From: an uncultured Clostridia bacterium
GTDB taxonomy: Bacteria > Bacillota > Clostridia > Christensenellales > Borkfalkiaceae
Direction of reading: 5' to 3'
Assembly (NCBI GenBank): GCA_934796775.1
Contig: CAKVPH010000014.1
Coordinates: forward strand, 1 to 49,432
Length of the DNA stretch: 49,432 nt
Under the pieces are notes generated by a model. The model worked only from the letters and a program-made list of their open reading frames with translations. It ran no database searches and was not told where the DNA came from. Shown piece by piece: positions 1-7,955 of the stretch (positions are counted from its first letter, which is position 1; each line of letters begins with the position of its first letter). The position numbers and the translations under genes were made by a program.

Positions 1-846
1 ACTCTTGTGGTTATAGTGGCTATACTGGGAGTCGTCATCATCGGCGGATACATCTACGTCCGCACGACGTACGGCATCGACCTTTTCCGCACTGCGGGAC
101 AATTAAAAACTCTTACGCAAGCGGTTGACGAAACCGCACTTTGCCCAAACGCTTACGGCGAAGAAGATTTTGCCGCAATGAAAACCGAACTCAACAAAAA
201 GTTTGACGGATTTGTTTCTCACGAAGAGGGCAAGGGGTTTAACGGTTATTCGGTCAATTTCGGCTCTCTTGCGGGTAAAAGCATGAGCAGTACGATTTCG
301 CTTACCGAAAAACAGGTCGGAGCGGTTGCACAGACGGTCTTTTTCGGGCAAACCGGCGGAAAAATCAAAATAGGCGAAAAAGATGTGTCTGTAACCGTCG
401 TACAGGTTGACTTTTCGGAAATTGCCGCAAACGGCAGCGCGGACTTTAACGTCGTTGCAAAAATCGACCTTACGCCGTTCAAAGCCGATATGGGTGATTT
501 TCCGTATAAATATTTCAAAAAATATATCCCGGACAACCTTTACGTTTCGTCCACCGTGCGCGTGGATAAGACGGAAAAAGACGGCTTTTCTTATACCGTA
601 ACGCATAAAGCGCTTACGCTCAATCATTTATCTGACGACGATACGGCGGATTTGTTCAACACGCTCAACGCCGTGCTGAAAATCGGAACAGCCGAAAATC
701 TGAATATGCAAGTCGGAGAAACGGCTGTAAACGCGCTTATAGGCACAGAAAAAAGCAACGGCTTCGCTTATTCTCTTAAAGCAATCGGCGCAACGGCGTT
801 CAAATTTGAAAACGCGTCCGATGCGGAACGGTTTATCGTCAACTGA
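1..846 (+). CDS. membrane-anchored protein of unknown function (5' end may lie outside window)
   Basis: The frame is open from base 1 and ends with TGA at 844-846. The first possible start visible is GTG at 7, but the true start may be upstream. An N-terminal hydrophobic stretch (about residues 2-18, rich in V, I and G) looks like one membrane segment or signal anchor. The remaining ~260 residues are hydrophilic and beta-strand-like, with no cysteine pairs or catalytic motif I recognise. Overall it looks like a secreted or membrane-tethered soluble domain. It converges on the gerA operon, and two hairpins lie between them. I do not recognise the family and propose no function. Confidence 0.6.
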   Translation, partial: TLVVIVAILGVVIIGGYIYVRTTYGIDLFRTAGQLKTLTQAVDETALCPNAYGEEDFAAMKTELNKKFDGFVSHEEGKGFNGYSVNFGSLAGKSMSSTISLTEKQVGAVAQTVFFGQTGGKIKIGEKDVSVTVVQVDFSEIAANGSADFNVVAKIDLTPFKADMGDFPYKYFKKYIPDNLYVSSTVRVDKTEKDGFSYTVTHKALTLNHLSDDDTADLFNTLNAVLKIGTAENLNMQVGETAVNALIGTEKSNGFAYSLKAIGATAFKFENASDAERFIVN

Positions 847-918
847 TCGCAGCGGCAGGGAACAGAATGTAGCAGTGCTGCAAGAAACGGAAAATGATGC
901 CGCCGCAGCAAAAAAAAT

Positions 919-950
919 CCGTCAACTTGCATAATAAAGTGCGTTGACGG
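919..950. repeat. 8-bp inverted repeat in convergent intergenic region
   Basis: CCGTCAAC (919-926) and GTTGACGG (943-950) are perfect inverted repeats around a 16-nt loop. No T-run follows on either strand. It may contribute to termination of the gene ending at 846. Confidence 0.5.
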
Positions 951-985
951 CGAAGTCACATAAACAATTGAATTCCGGTCAAATA

Positions 986-1022
986 AGTAAATATCCACCC
1001 GCTTGGCGAGTGGATATTTACT
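986..1022. terminator. bidirectional terminator-like hairpin between convergent genes
   Basis: A perfect 13-bp inverted repeat: the left arm 986-998 (starts AGTAAATATCC) pairs with 1010-1022 around an 11-nt loop. It lies between a plus-strand gene ending at 846 and gerAC ending at 1079 on the minus strand. The stem foot is A/T-rich on both sides, as in bidirectional terminators, but no long U-run follows. Confidence 0.5.
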
Positions 1023-1078
1023 ATATCGCCGTAGTTTGCGGCATGTTTTATTTTTGTTATATATTAAAAAACAATTAG

Positions 1079-2386
1079 TTAGTTAAAATTTTTAATTTTT
1101 ACTTCTATTTCGGTTTGAAAGGAAGATAATATCACGTCTTTTAAACTGCCGTACTTTTCGGGCGAGTGGCGGTAAAGATATTCTCTTAATTTAAATACGT
1201 CGCACTTTGAGGTTTTTGAAACTTCGGCTACCGAATACAAAATGTTTTCTATCTTTTTTTTAAGTGCTTTTGCCGCATCCTTACTCACTTTGTTGAACTC
1301 AATAAGCCCTAAAACGCTTTGATTTGCATTTTTCTCTTCCTTTTTGCAAGTCAATTCCAACGCTATTTTTAGTTTAGGCAGTCCGTTTTTTACGTCGAGC
1401 GTAATATCAGAATGATTTCCCGTTACCGCTATAATAGAATTTATCGTATTGCCGCCTTGCTCATACGTTACGGGAATAAACGCTTCGCTTACCGCTTCGG
1501 TTAAAAAGTTGTAGCAAAGCGTCTGGTCGGAATTTAGCTCGCCCACAAAACTCCCGTTTGAAAACAGCAGGGTATAGCTTGCGTCAAAAATAGTGTTTCC
1601 TTTGCCCTCTCCGCTGTTGCCGCCTTTGCCGCTTCCGCCGCCGCCTTGAACTTGCGACGTTGCGATAATCGACTTATAGCCCGACTTTTTGTTTGAATCG
1701 CTAATATTTTGCGCTTGCAAATCATCTACGGAAGAAGAACCGTCCGATGACGAAGACGAATCGTCTTCGCCGCCTTGTTCTTTATCGCCCGTCTGCACTT
1801 TTTTAACAAACGGCAGGTACGAAAAACCCGAGCGCGATTTTGCAAACGAGGCAAATTCGCGTATGTCGGTAACAAGTACGGTATTAGAACGGTCAATGTT
1901 CCTTATAAGAATTTTTTCAAGCGCAAACGAGGATATAAAATCAAGAGGAGTTACCGATGACAGAATATCTTTAGCCGAGCCGTCCGCCGCGGCAAGAATT
2001 GCGGAATTCTGAAATCTGTCGGAAGTAAGCATATAGTCAACAAGCGGCAGGAACTCCTGCTCAATAAGGCTTTTTCCGAAAACTATAAGGTTGCAAAAGG
2101 CAAGTTTAGGATACCAGCCCGTAGTTGTGGCAATGTTATCTATCGCTTCAAAAATGGTTTTGCCCTGCGAAACTATAATGGCGTCGCTGTTAGTGGAGTT
2201 GTCGTCGCTTGCCTGCGGGATAGCTATCTGAGCGGTGACTTCAAAAGCATTATCTTTTAAATCTACGCCGAGAGCCGCTATTATGGCGGTTTTTTCTATA
2301 TCGATAAGCTGAAAGTCGCTTGTAAAAAACAACAGGCAGGTAATTAAAAACAGCACCACCATTATTTTTGCTTTTTTGTAATTCAT
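1079..2386 (-). CDS. gerAC: GerAC-type spore germination protein, Ger(x)C family
   Basis: Third gene of a gerA-type operon. GerAC subunits are normally lipoproteins on the outer face of the inner spore membrane and form the germinant receptor with the A and B subunits. The N-terminus is one hydrophobic segment (about residues 8-22) followed by an IAALGVDL motif typical of Ger(x)C. Length (435 aa) is somewhat above usual because of a low-complexity insert: an acidic/serine run (about residues 205-225) and a Gly/Ser/Lys run (about 247-265). Oddity: where relatives carry a lipobox cysteine followed by W/D, this protein has T-S-D-F. The only nearby Cys is inside the hydrophobic segment, so lipid attachment is doubtful. 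It overlaps gerAB by 4 bp, indicating coupled translation. Confidence 0.85.
   Translation of the reverse strand: MNYKKAKIMVVLFLITCLLFFTSDFQLIDIEKTAIIAALGVDLKDNAFEVTAQIAIPQASDDNSTNSDAIIVSQGKTIFEAIDNIATTTGWYPKLAFCNLIVFGKSLIEQEFLPLVDYMLTSDRFQNSAILAAADGSAKDILSSVTPLDFISSFALEKILIRNIDRSNTVLVTDIREFASFAKSRSGFSYLPFVKKVQTGDKEQGGEDDSSSSSDGSSSVDDLQAQNISDSNKKSGYKSIIATSQVQGGGGSGKGGNSGEGKGNTIFDASYTLLFSNGSFVGELNSDQTLCYNFLTEAVSEAFIPVTYEQGGNTINSIIAVTGNHSDITLDVKNGLPKLKIALELTCKKEEKNANQSVLGLIEFNKVSKDAAKALKKKIENILYSVAEVSKTSKCDVFKLREYLYRHSPEKYGSLKDVILSSFQTEIEVKIKNFN
1664..1680 (-). repeat. copy of dispersed 17-bp motif, inside gerAC
   Basis: On the minus strand this reads GCTATAAGTCGATTATC. It lies in the linker of gerAC, encodes G-Y-K-S-I-I, and is preceded by an A-run as in the intergenic copies. 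The same bases recur inside nfnB at 8682-8698. Confidence 0.7.
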
Positions 2387-3531
2387 TTTAAGCCCTCCGC
2401 CTGCCTTACTTTCTTTAAGCTGTCAAGGAGTTTTGTGTTTTGCATGTCGTTTTGCTCAAAGTTCGGTTTTTTAGTTCTTTTAAGCGCGATAAACGGCAGA
2501 ATGTATCCGCAAAACAAAAAGAAAGGAGTAATATATTTATAGGAAAATTCTACCGTCTGATTGTATTTTTGCGAGAAAAAAATGATTATCACAAACAGCA
2601 AAGCGTTTACCGCTATTGCGGGAATAAGCGCGGATTTAAGTGAAAAAGCGCGTTCGAAACACTTTACCGAAACCACGATAGGCAGGGTTACCGAGTAAAT
2701 ATTTACCGCGGCTATCAAAAATACGGCCAGATAATCGAACCTGCCCACATTTTCAAGCGCAACGCTGAAAATGCCCACGCTGCCTACGGCAAAGCTCTGT
2801 GTGGGGGCAACATATGAAAATACCGCGTAAAAACAACAGTAAAAAAATATTACCGAAACGGCGGGTACTGCGTAGGACAAAATTATCTTTAAAAACGGTT
2901 TTTTCTCGCCGCTGAAATGCCCTAAAAAGAAGATCAGATATATGGCGTCGTTAAACCACAAAAGTCCGTTTAACGAACATATAGCCGTACTTTTTGTGCT
3001 TCCGTAAAACAGCGGGAGCAGGTTTGCCCAGTCCCCGCCGGATACCGCCAGATAAAAAACCAGAAACAGTCCCGTCCATGTGATGAATATTGAGAACTCT
3101 GCGGCTCTGCCCAAAACTTTAAGACCTTTTAGCGAGATGTAAAACGACACCAAAAAGAATGGGTAAAACACAGGTGAGACGGGCAACACTTCGTAAAAAG
3201 ATCGTTCTATTAGATTTTTATGTTCTAAAAGCGGAACGTAAGCTTTAAACATAAAAAAGATTGCGTAAACAAAATATACTATTTTCGCAAACGTTTCGCC
3301 GTATCCGTTTTTTAAAATAGAGTAAAAAGTCTGGTTTTCGTTGATTTTATAGATCGCATAAATCAAAAACATCAGCAAAAAGTCCGCCGTAAAAAGGACA
3401 ATAAGCGGTTGCCAGAGTTTTTCGCCCGTAAGCGCGGCGAACTGCGCAGGTGCCGTTATTATTTTTGAAAGCGGCAAAAATGCCAGAAAAATTGCGCATA
3501 CTTGTTTGATTTTAATATCGTTTTTAGTCAT
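2383..3531 (-). CDS. gerAB: GerAB-type spore germination permease (APC superfamily)
   Basis: Integral membrane subunit of a germinant receptor, related to amino-acid permeases. The 382 residues form about ten hydrophobic helices separated by short polar loops, the usual size and pattern for GerAB/spore permeases. GerAB is known to bind small germinants in other species; the ligand here cannot be told. Its start shares 1 bp with the gerAA stop at 3531 and its stop overlaps the gerAC start by 4 bp, so the three are translated as one unit. The cytoplasmic C-terminal tail is short and basic. Confidence 0.88.
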   Translation of the reverse strand: MTKNDIKIKQVCAIFLAFLPLSKIITAPAQFAALTGEKLWQPLIVLFTADFLLMFLIYAIYKINENQTFYSILKNGYGETFAKIVYFVYAIFFMFKAYVPLLEHKNLIERSFYEVLPVSPVFYPFFLVSFYISLKGLKVLGRAAEFSIFITWTGLFLVFYLAVSGGDWANLLPLFYGSTKSTAICSLNGLLWFNDAIYLIFFLGHFSGEKKPFLKIILSYAVPAVSVIFFYCCFYAVFSYVAPTQSFAVGSVGIFSVALENVGRFDYLAVFLIAAVNIYSVTLPIVVSVKCFERAFSLKSALIPAIAVNALLFVIIIFFSQKYNQTVEFSYKYITPFFLFCGYILPFIALKRTKKPNFEQNDMQNTKLLDSLKKVRQAEGLK

Positions 3532-5075
3532 TAGCGTACGTCCTTTATGTTTAAACGAGTTCTGTTTTTGCTTTTTAAAACCTGCGGGCGTTCGTTCATT
3601 TCGGTAATAAACGACATATAGAACCCGTCTTTTTTGTCGTCTTTATACGACGGCGCGTAAGGAGCCAGGAACGGAATGCCGAAGTTTTCGAGCGAGCAAA
3701 GATACAAAAGTAAAAAAGCCGATAAAAGTATTATGCCGTAGCCGCCTATGGTTCCCGCAACTATCAGATACATAAATCTAAGTACGCTCATAGAATCTAC
3801 AAGCTCGGGTACGGTGTATAAACAAATGCCCGAAAGTGCCATTATCATAATGGTAGGGGTAGAAACGATTCCCGCTTTAACCGCGGTGTCGCCAAGTACC
3901 AGTGCGCCTACTATGGATAACGCCATTCCCACGTATTTCGGCATTCTTACGCTCGCTTCGTTTAAAATTTCAAATATCAAAAAGGTAAAAAACATTTCAA
4001 AACTCGGCGAAAGCGGTATGCCTTTTACGCTGTTTACAATGGTAAGCAAAAAGTTAAGCGGAATTATCTGCAAGTGAAAAAGCTGCGCCGAAACAAACAG
4101 TGCCGGCAAAAATATTGCAAAAAACAGTGAAAACAGTCTTAAACCGCGCTCCATATTAGCGCGGTAGTTGTTTACAAAGTAGTCCTCGGAACTTTGAAAA
4201 TCTTCAATCAGCATATACGGCACGGTTAAAACTATGGGCGAGCCATCAACTATTATGCCCACTCTGCCTTCAAGCATTTTTTGCGTTAAAATATCGGGCT
4301 TTTCGGTTGAGCCTACCTGTTTGAACATGGAAGTTTTATGTTCAACTATCATTTTGCCTACGTACGAACTGTCGGGCAGCCCGTCGATATCGATAAGTTT
4401 GAGTCGCTTTTTTACCGCTTCCACTATTTCGGGATCAACAATGCCCGCAATATAGCATACGGCTATCGCGGTTTGTGAATATCTGCCGATTTTAGTCATT
4501 TCAACCGTCATTTCTTTAACTTTAATTCGCCGCCTTATAAGGCTTATGTTCGTCTTTATGCATTCGTTAAAACCTTCGCGCGGACCTTTTACAACGACCG
4601 AAGTGGGCGGTTCGGCAACCGCACGCGTCTGAAAACTCAAAAGGTCAAGCGAAACAGCTTCGCTTTCGCCGTCGAATAACAGTATCGATTTGCCTGATAA
4701 CAGATCGGTGTAAAGGTCGTTTTTTTCTTTTATGATTTTTACGTTCGACAAATGCAGTTTTTCCGTTGCGCTTGCCGCCGAAGTGATTTTATTTTCTAAA
4801 AGCGGGGTTAAAACAAGAAGTCCGAGCTGATTTTTGTCGGTTATAGAATCAATATAAATTACGCAAAACGGCTTTTTGTTGCTTTCGGCGTTGTGGTATA
4901 TAACGTCGTCTGACGGAAGATTTTTCTTTATTTCGGAAAGATTTTTTTGCAAGGACGAAAAAAGTTTCATAAAACTATTATCCGTTATCTTGTGCAAATT
5001 ATGCTCCTTGTTTTGCGGCTTGTTTGTTTTGCTTTTATTTGCACCTTGTTTTTTCAGGCGTTTGACATATCGCAC
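3531..5075 (-). CDS. gerAA: GerAA-type spore germination protein
   Basis: First gene of the gerA-type operon. GerAA subunits have a large soluble N-terminal domain and a C-terminal bundle of membrane helices, and the complex acts as a nutrient-gated ion channel in spores. Soluble domain: about residues 30-300, including EGRVGIIVDGSPIVLTVP, a strong family signature. About five hydrophobic segments follow (about 310-480). The longest frame opens with GTG at 5075, which has no ribosome site. A TTG at 4997 is preceded by AAGGAG (complement of 5004-5009) at 6-nt spacing and removes only a basic, low-complexity leader, so it is the more likely start. A plus-strand consensus promoter overlaps the 5' end. 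Confidence 0.9.
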   Translation of the reverse strand: MRYVKRLKKQGANKSKTNKPQNKEHNLHKITDNSFMKLFSSLQKNLSEIKKNLPSDDVIYHNAESNKKPFCVIYIDSITDKNQLGLLVLTPLLENKITSAASATEKLHLSNVKIIKEKNDLYTDLLSGKSILLFDGESEAVSLDLLSFQTRAVAEPPTSVVVKGPREGFNECIKTNISLIRRRIKVKEMTVEMTKIGRYSQTAIAVCYIAGIVDPEIVEAVKKRLKLIDIDGLPDSSYVGKMIVEHKTSMFKQVGSTEKPDILTQKMLEGRVGIIVDGSPIVLTVPYMLIEDFQSSEDYFVNNYRANMERGLRLFSLFFAIFLPALFVSAQLFHLQIIPLNFLLTIVNSVKGIPLSPSFEMFFTFLIFEILNEASVRMPKYVGMALSIVGALVLGDTAVKAGIVSTPTIMIMALSGICLYTVPELVDSMSVLRFMYLIVAGTIGGYGIILLSAFLLLYLCSLENFGIPFLAPYAPSYKDDKKDGFYMSFITEMNERPQVLKSKNRTRLNIKDVR

Positions 5076-5090
5076 GGTTAGTGTTATTAT
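5062..5090 (+). promoter_or_regulatory. sigma-A-type promoter for the 5139-11243 operon
   Basis: TTGACA (5062-5067), a 17-bp spacer and TATTAT (5085-5090). A second TATAAT lies at 5108-5113. The promoter overlaps the 5' end of the longest gerAA frame on the other strand. Confidence 0.65.
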
Positions 5091-5138
5091 TATATAAATA
5101 ACTTGTATATAATTATAAGCGAAAATTTGGGAGGATTT

Positions 5139-7112
5139 ATGGAAGAAAATAAAAGCGTATATTATCTTTCCGTAATAAAAAACCGCGCTGCGGCGGAAAA
5201 AGAGATTTTAAATATAAAGGGCGTATTGTCGGCGTCGATTGACGAAGAGCAAAGGACGCTCACGTTTTTTATCGACGACTGGACCAGTGAGTACGACGTG
5301 TTTACAAAAATCGTATCTATTTGCGAAGCTTATGGTTGCGAGTTCGATTTCGGTAAAGAAGAAAAAGAAAAGTCCGATACGGAAAGCTCTTTGAAAGAAA
5401 AAGAAGAAAAAACAGATAGACCTGCAAAAAAGGACAAAGATTTAAAAAAGAGCAAAAAGGCGGAAAAAGTTTGCGCAGACGAGGAATCCGAAGATGCGGA
5501 AGACTTAGACGAAGGGGAAGATGAGTATGATAACGACGTAGAATACTTTTTTGAAGACGACGACTACAAAGGCGAGCTTGACGAGGACGGCGGCGAGTCT
5601 TACGAGCAGTCGGAAGAAAAAAAGAAAAATAAAAAACGTTCGGATATTTTTGAAAGAGCCATAGAACTCGGCGTTGCCGCGATACTTTTTATTGTCGGGC
5701 TGTTTTTAAAAGACAGATTACAGCTCGGCGTTATGGCTTGCGCGTTTGCCATTGCCGGATACGAAGTTATGTACGAAGCCGTGGTGAAAATCGTTAAAAA
5801 ACAATTCATTTCGGAACAACTTTTATTATCGATAACCTTTTTGTGCGCGGTATTTTTAGGCTACGTTACCTATGCGGTGGCGGCAGTATTACTTTATGCT
5901 ATAACATCTTACGCAATAAAGGTTTTTGAAAACATAAAAAAGAAAAATTCGCCCGTATACGAAGTTCCCGAAAACTGTCGCAAGGTAGAAAACAAAAAGA
6001 GCTATCGCAACGTTGCGCCTCAAAGCGTGGTTTTGGGCGACGTAATATATTTTAAAGCAAACGAATTTTGCCTGTTTGACGGAACGGTTAAAAACGATTG
6101 TACCGTTACGGACTTTTTCGGGCGCGAACGTGAACTTAAACAAAACGATAAAATTTATGCAGGCGAAAAAGCACTCGGTAATGTGTTTGTCGTAGTAGAA
6201 AAAACTTTAAATCAAGGCAAATTCGATAACCGCAATGCAAAAATGCTTGCCGCCATAAACGAAAAAAGCGGTATTTCTGCGTTTTTAACAAAGAACAAAA
6301 TTAAAATTATAATTTGCTTGTTTGCTCTTGGCGTGCTTATTGCGTTCTTGCCTCCCGTTTTTTACGGCGATTATGTTTCCGCGCTTAACGACTGGGGATA
6401 CAGAGCCGTTATGCTTGTGTCGCTCGGTTCTTTTGCAATGCTTATAGGTTCGCACGATTTTGCTTCGGTATTCGGCGCGATCGCTTCAAAAAAACTCGGA
6501 GTTATTCCTTTCGGATCGTCTTTATCAAAAAGAGCGGCAAAGGCAACGCAGTGTTATTTTGACGAAGCCGTTTTGCTTAATAACGACTCAAAACCGCTCA
6601 AAGACGCGCACGGCGCGATAATGGAACTTAAAGACAGCGACGTAAAGAGCGTCCTTGTAAGCAAAAAGAGCGAAAGCGAATGTATGGAATTATGCAAGGA
6701 ATTAAAAATTCCCGAGTTTTACGCCGAAAAAACAGACGAGACAGATAAAGCATCTGTGTTTACTTCCGCGCTTAACGGTGGAGATCTGTGCGTTATGACG
6801 GATAGCCTTGCAAAAAATTGCGACGTTGAAAACGACGGCGCGCTTATTTGTTTTAATCGGGATAACACCTATACCGGCGATTCCGTTATAGACGAAAATG
6901 AAATTTCGCTCGTACCGTTTACCGTGAAACTTGCAAAAAGAACGGTAAAATTAAATAAAATAGCAACTGTTTTAAGCTTAAGCGTAAAGGCGGTGGCGGC
7001 AATACTTGCGTTTTCGGGCATTGCTCAGCTTTGGTGGATCGTTCTTGCCGATTCCTTAGCGGGGCTTATATCGCTTGGAATCAGCTACTTGAACTCAAAG
7101 GAAGTTTATTAA
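5139..7112 (+). CDS. degenerate heavy-metal (P1B-type) ATPase-like membrane protein lacking catalytic motifs
   Basis: ATG at 5139 is preceded by GGGAGG at 5-nt spacing and is preferred to the upstream ATG at 5103. Order of parts: an HMA-like beta-alpha-beta domain without its metal-binding CxxC (about residues 5-70); a long acidic/basic linker (about 75-175); paired membrane helices; an actuator-like domain (about 280-370); two further helices (about 390-450); a shrunken P/N region (about 455-600); and two C-terminal helices. The fold order matches Cd/Zn/Cu ATPases, but every catalytic signature is gone: TGES is F-G-R-E, the CPC membrane motif is S-L-G-S, DKTGT is D-E-A-V-L, and no GDGxND is present. 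It should not hydrolyse ATP by the normal mechanism. The stop lies 3 bp before nfnA. A regulatory or scaffolding role is inference. Confidence 0.75.
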   Translation: MEENKSVYYLSVIKNRAAAEKEILNIKGVLSASIDEEQRTLTFFIDDWTSEYDVFTKIVSICEAYGCEFDFGKEEKEKSDTESSLKEKEEKTDRPAKKDKDLKKSKKAEKVCADEESEDAEDLDEGEDEYDNDVEYFFEDDDYKGELDEDGGESYEQSEEKKKNKKRSDIFERAIELGVAAILFIVGLFLKDRLQLGVMACAFAIAGYEVMYEAVVKIVKKQFISEQLLLSITFLCAVFLGYVTYAVAAVLLYAITSYAIKVFENIKKKNSPVYEVPENCRKVENKKSYRNVAPQSVVLGDVIYFKANEFCLFDGTVKNDCTVTDFFGRERELKQNDKIYAGEKALGNVFVVVEKTLNQGKFDNRNAKMLAAINEKSGISAFLTKNKIKIIICLFALGVLIAFLPPVFYGDYVSALNDWGYRAVMLVSLGSFAMLIGSHDFASVFGAIASKKLGVIPFGSSLSKRAAKATQCYFDEAVLLNNDSKPLKDAHGAIMELKDSDVKSVLVSKKSESECMELCKELKIPEFYAEKTDETDKASVFTSALNGGDLCVMTDSLAKNCDVENDGALICFNRDNTYTGDSVIDENEISLVPFTVKLAKRTVKLNKIATVLSLSVKAVAAILAFSGIAQLWWIVLADSLAGLISLGISYLNSKEVY

Positions 7113-7115
7113 AAA

Positions 7116-7955
7116 ATGGCGTATAAAATCATAGAAAGGCGGCAATTAAACTCCGCAAACGTTTTAATAAAAGTGCATGCGCCGCTTGTTGCCATGCAGG
7201 CAAAAGCAGGACAGTTCGTAATAGTCCGTCCGCTAAAAACAAGCGAGCGTATTCCGCTTACAATTTCCGATTACCATAGAGACAGCGGCATTATTACGCT
7301 TATATTTACGCCCGTCGGTCAAACTACTTACGAACTTGCCTCTTTAAAGCAGGGCGATTTTGTCCACGACGTATTAGGTCCGCTCGGCAACCCGACTGTG
7401 GTTTCGGGCGTAAGCCGCGCCGTTGTAATAGGCGGAGGCGTGGGCAGTGCGATTGCGCTTCCCGTGGCAAAGGAGTTTAAAAAAACGGGAGCTTTTGTCA
7501 GCGTAATTCTCGGTTTTAAAAATAAAGACCTTATAATACTGAAAGAGGAATTTGAAAAGGTTTGCGACGAACTTATAATTGCTACCGACGACGGAAGCTA
7601 CGGCATAAGCGGCAACGTTTGCGTGCCGCTTAAAAAAATTCTGCTTGGCGAAAAGATAGACGAAGTTATGGCTATAGGTTCGCTTGTCATGATGAAATTC
7701 GTGTGTAGTTTAACAAAAGAATACGGCGTAAAAACTACCGTAAGCATGAATCCTATAATGATAGACGGCACGGGAATGTGTGGCGGTTGCAGGCTTATGG
7801 TCGGCGGCAAAATGAAGTTTGCCTGCGTTGACGGTCCGGATTTTGACGGGCATCTGGTAGATTTTGATAAAGTAATCAAATCCAACGCAAAGTACAAAAA
7901 AGAAGAAAAAATCGCGCGTGAAAAATATTGCAAACTTTTTGGAGGCGTTGTATGA
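7116..7955 (+). CDS. nfnA: NfnA-like ferredoxin-NADP+ reductase subunit (FAD, 2Fe-2S)
   Basis: Small subunit of the electron-bifurcating NADH-dependent ferredoxin:NADP+ oxidoreductase, or of the related sulfide dehydrogenase SudB. It has a ferredoxin-reductase-like FAD domain (RIPLTISD, about residues 50-57), a glycine-rich nucleotide-binding loop (VIGGGVGSAIALP, about 107-119), and a [2Fe-2S] ligand cluster near the C-terminus (Cys about 222, 225, 237 in GMCGGCR and FAC). Length of 279 aa is typical. It overlaps nfnB by 4 bp (ATGA), so the subunits are made together. The complex is cytoplasmic and balances NADH, NADPH and reduced ferredoxin in anaerobes. Dihydroorotate dehydrogenase electron-transfer subunits are relatives, but the partner gene points to Nfn. 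Confidence 0.88.
   Translation: MAYKIIERRQLNSANVLIKVHAPLVAMQAKAGQFVIVRPLKTSERIPLTISDYHRDSGIITLIFTPVGQTTYELASLKQGDFVHDVLGPLGNPTVVSGVSRAVVIGGGVGSAIALPVAKEFKKTGAFVSVILGFKNKDLIILKEEFEKVCDELIIATDDGSYGISGNVCVPLKKILLGEKIDEVMAIGSLVMMKFVCSLTKEYGVKTTVSMNPIMIDGTGMCGGCRLMVGGKMKFACVDGPDFDGHLVDFDKVIKSNAKYKKEEKIAREKYCKLFGGVV

Noticed and set aside
103..627. 174-residue minus-strand frame opposite the first gene
   Set aside because: Antisense to a frame with signal-anchor and normal protein composition; it has Phe/Arg/His-rich shadow composition.
5139..7112. Functional heavy-metal efflux ATPase
   Set aside because: Layout is similar, but DKTGT, TGES, CPC and GDGxND are all absent.
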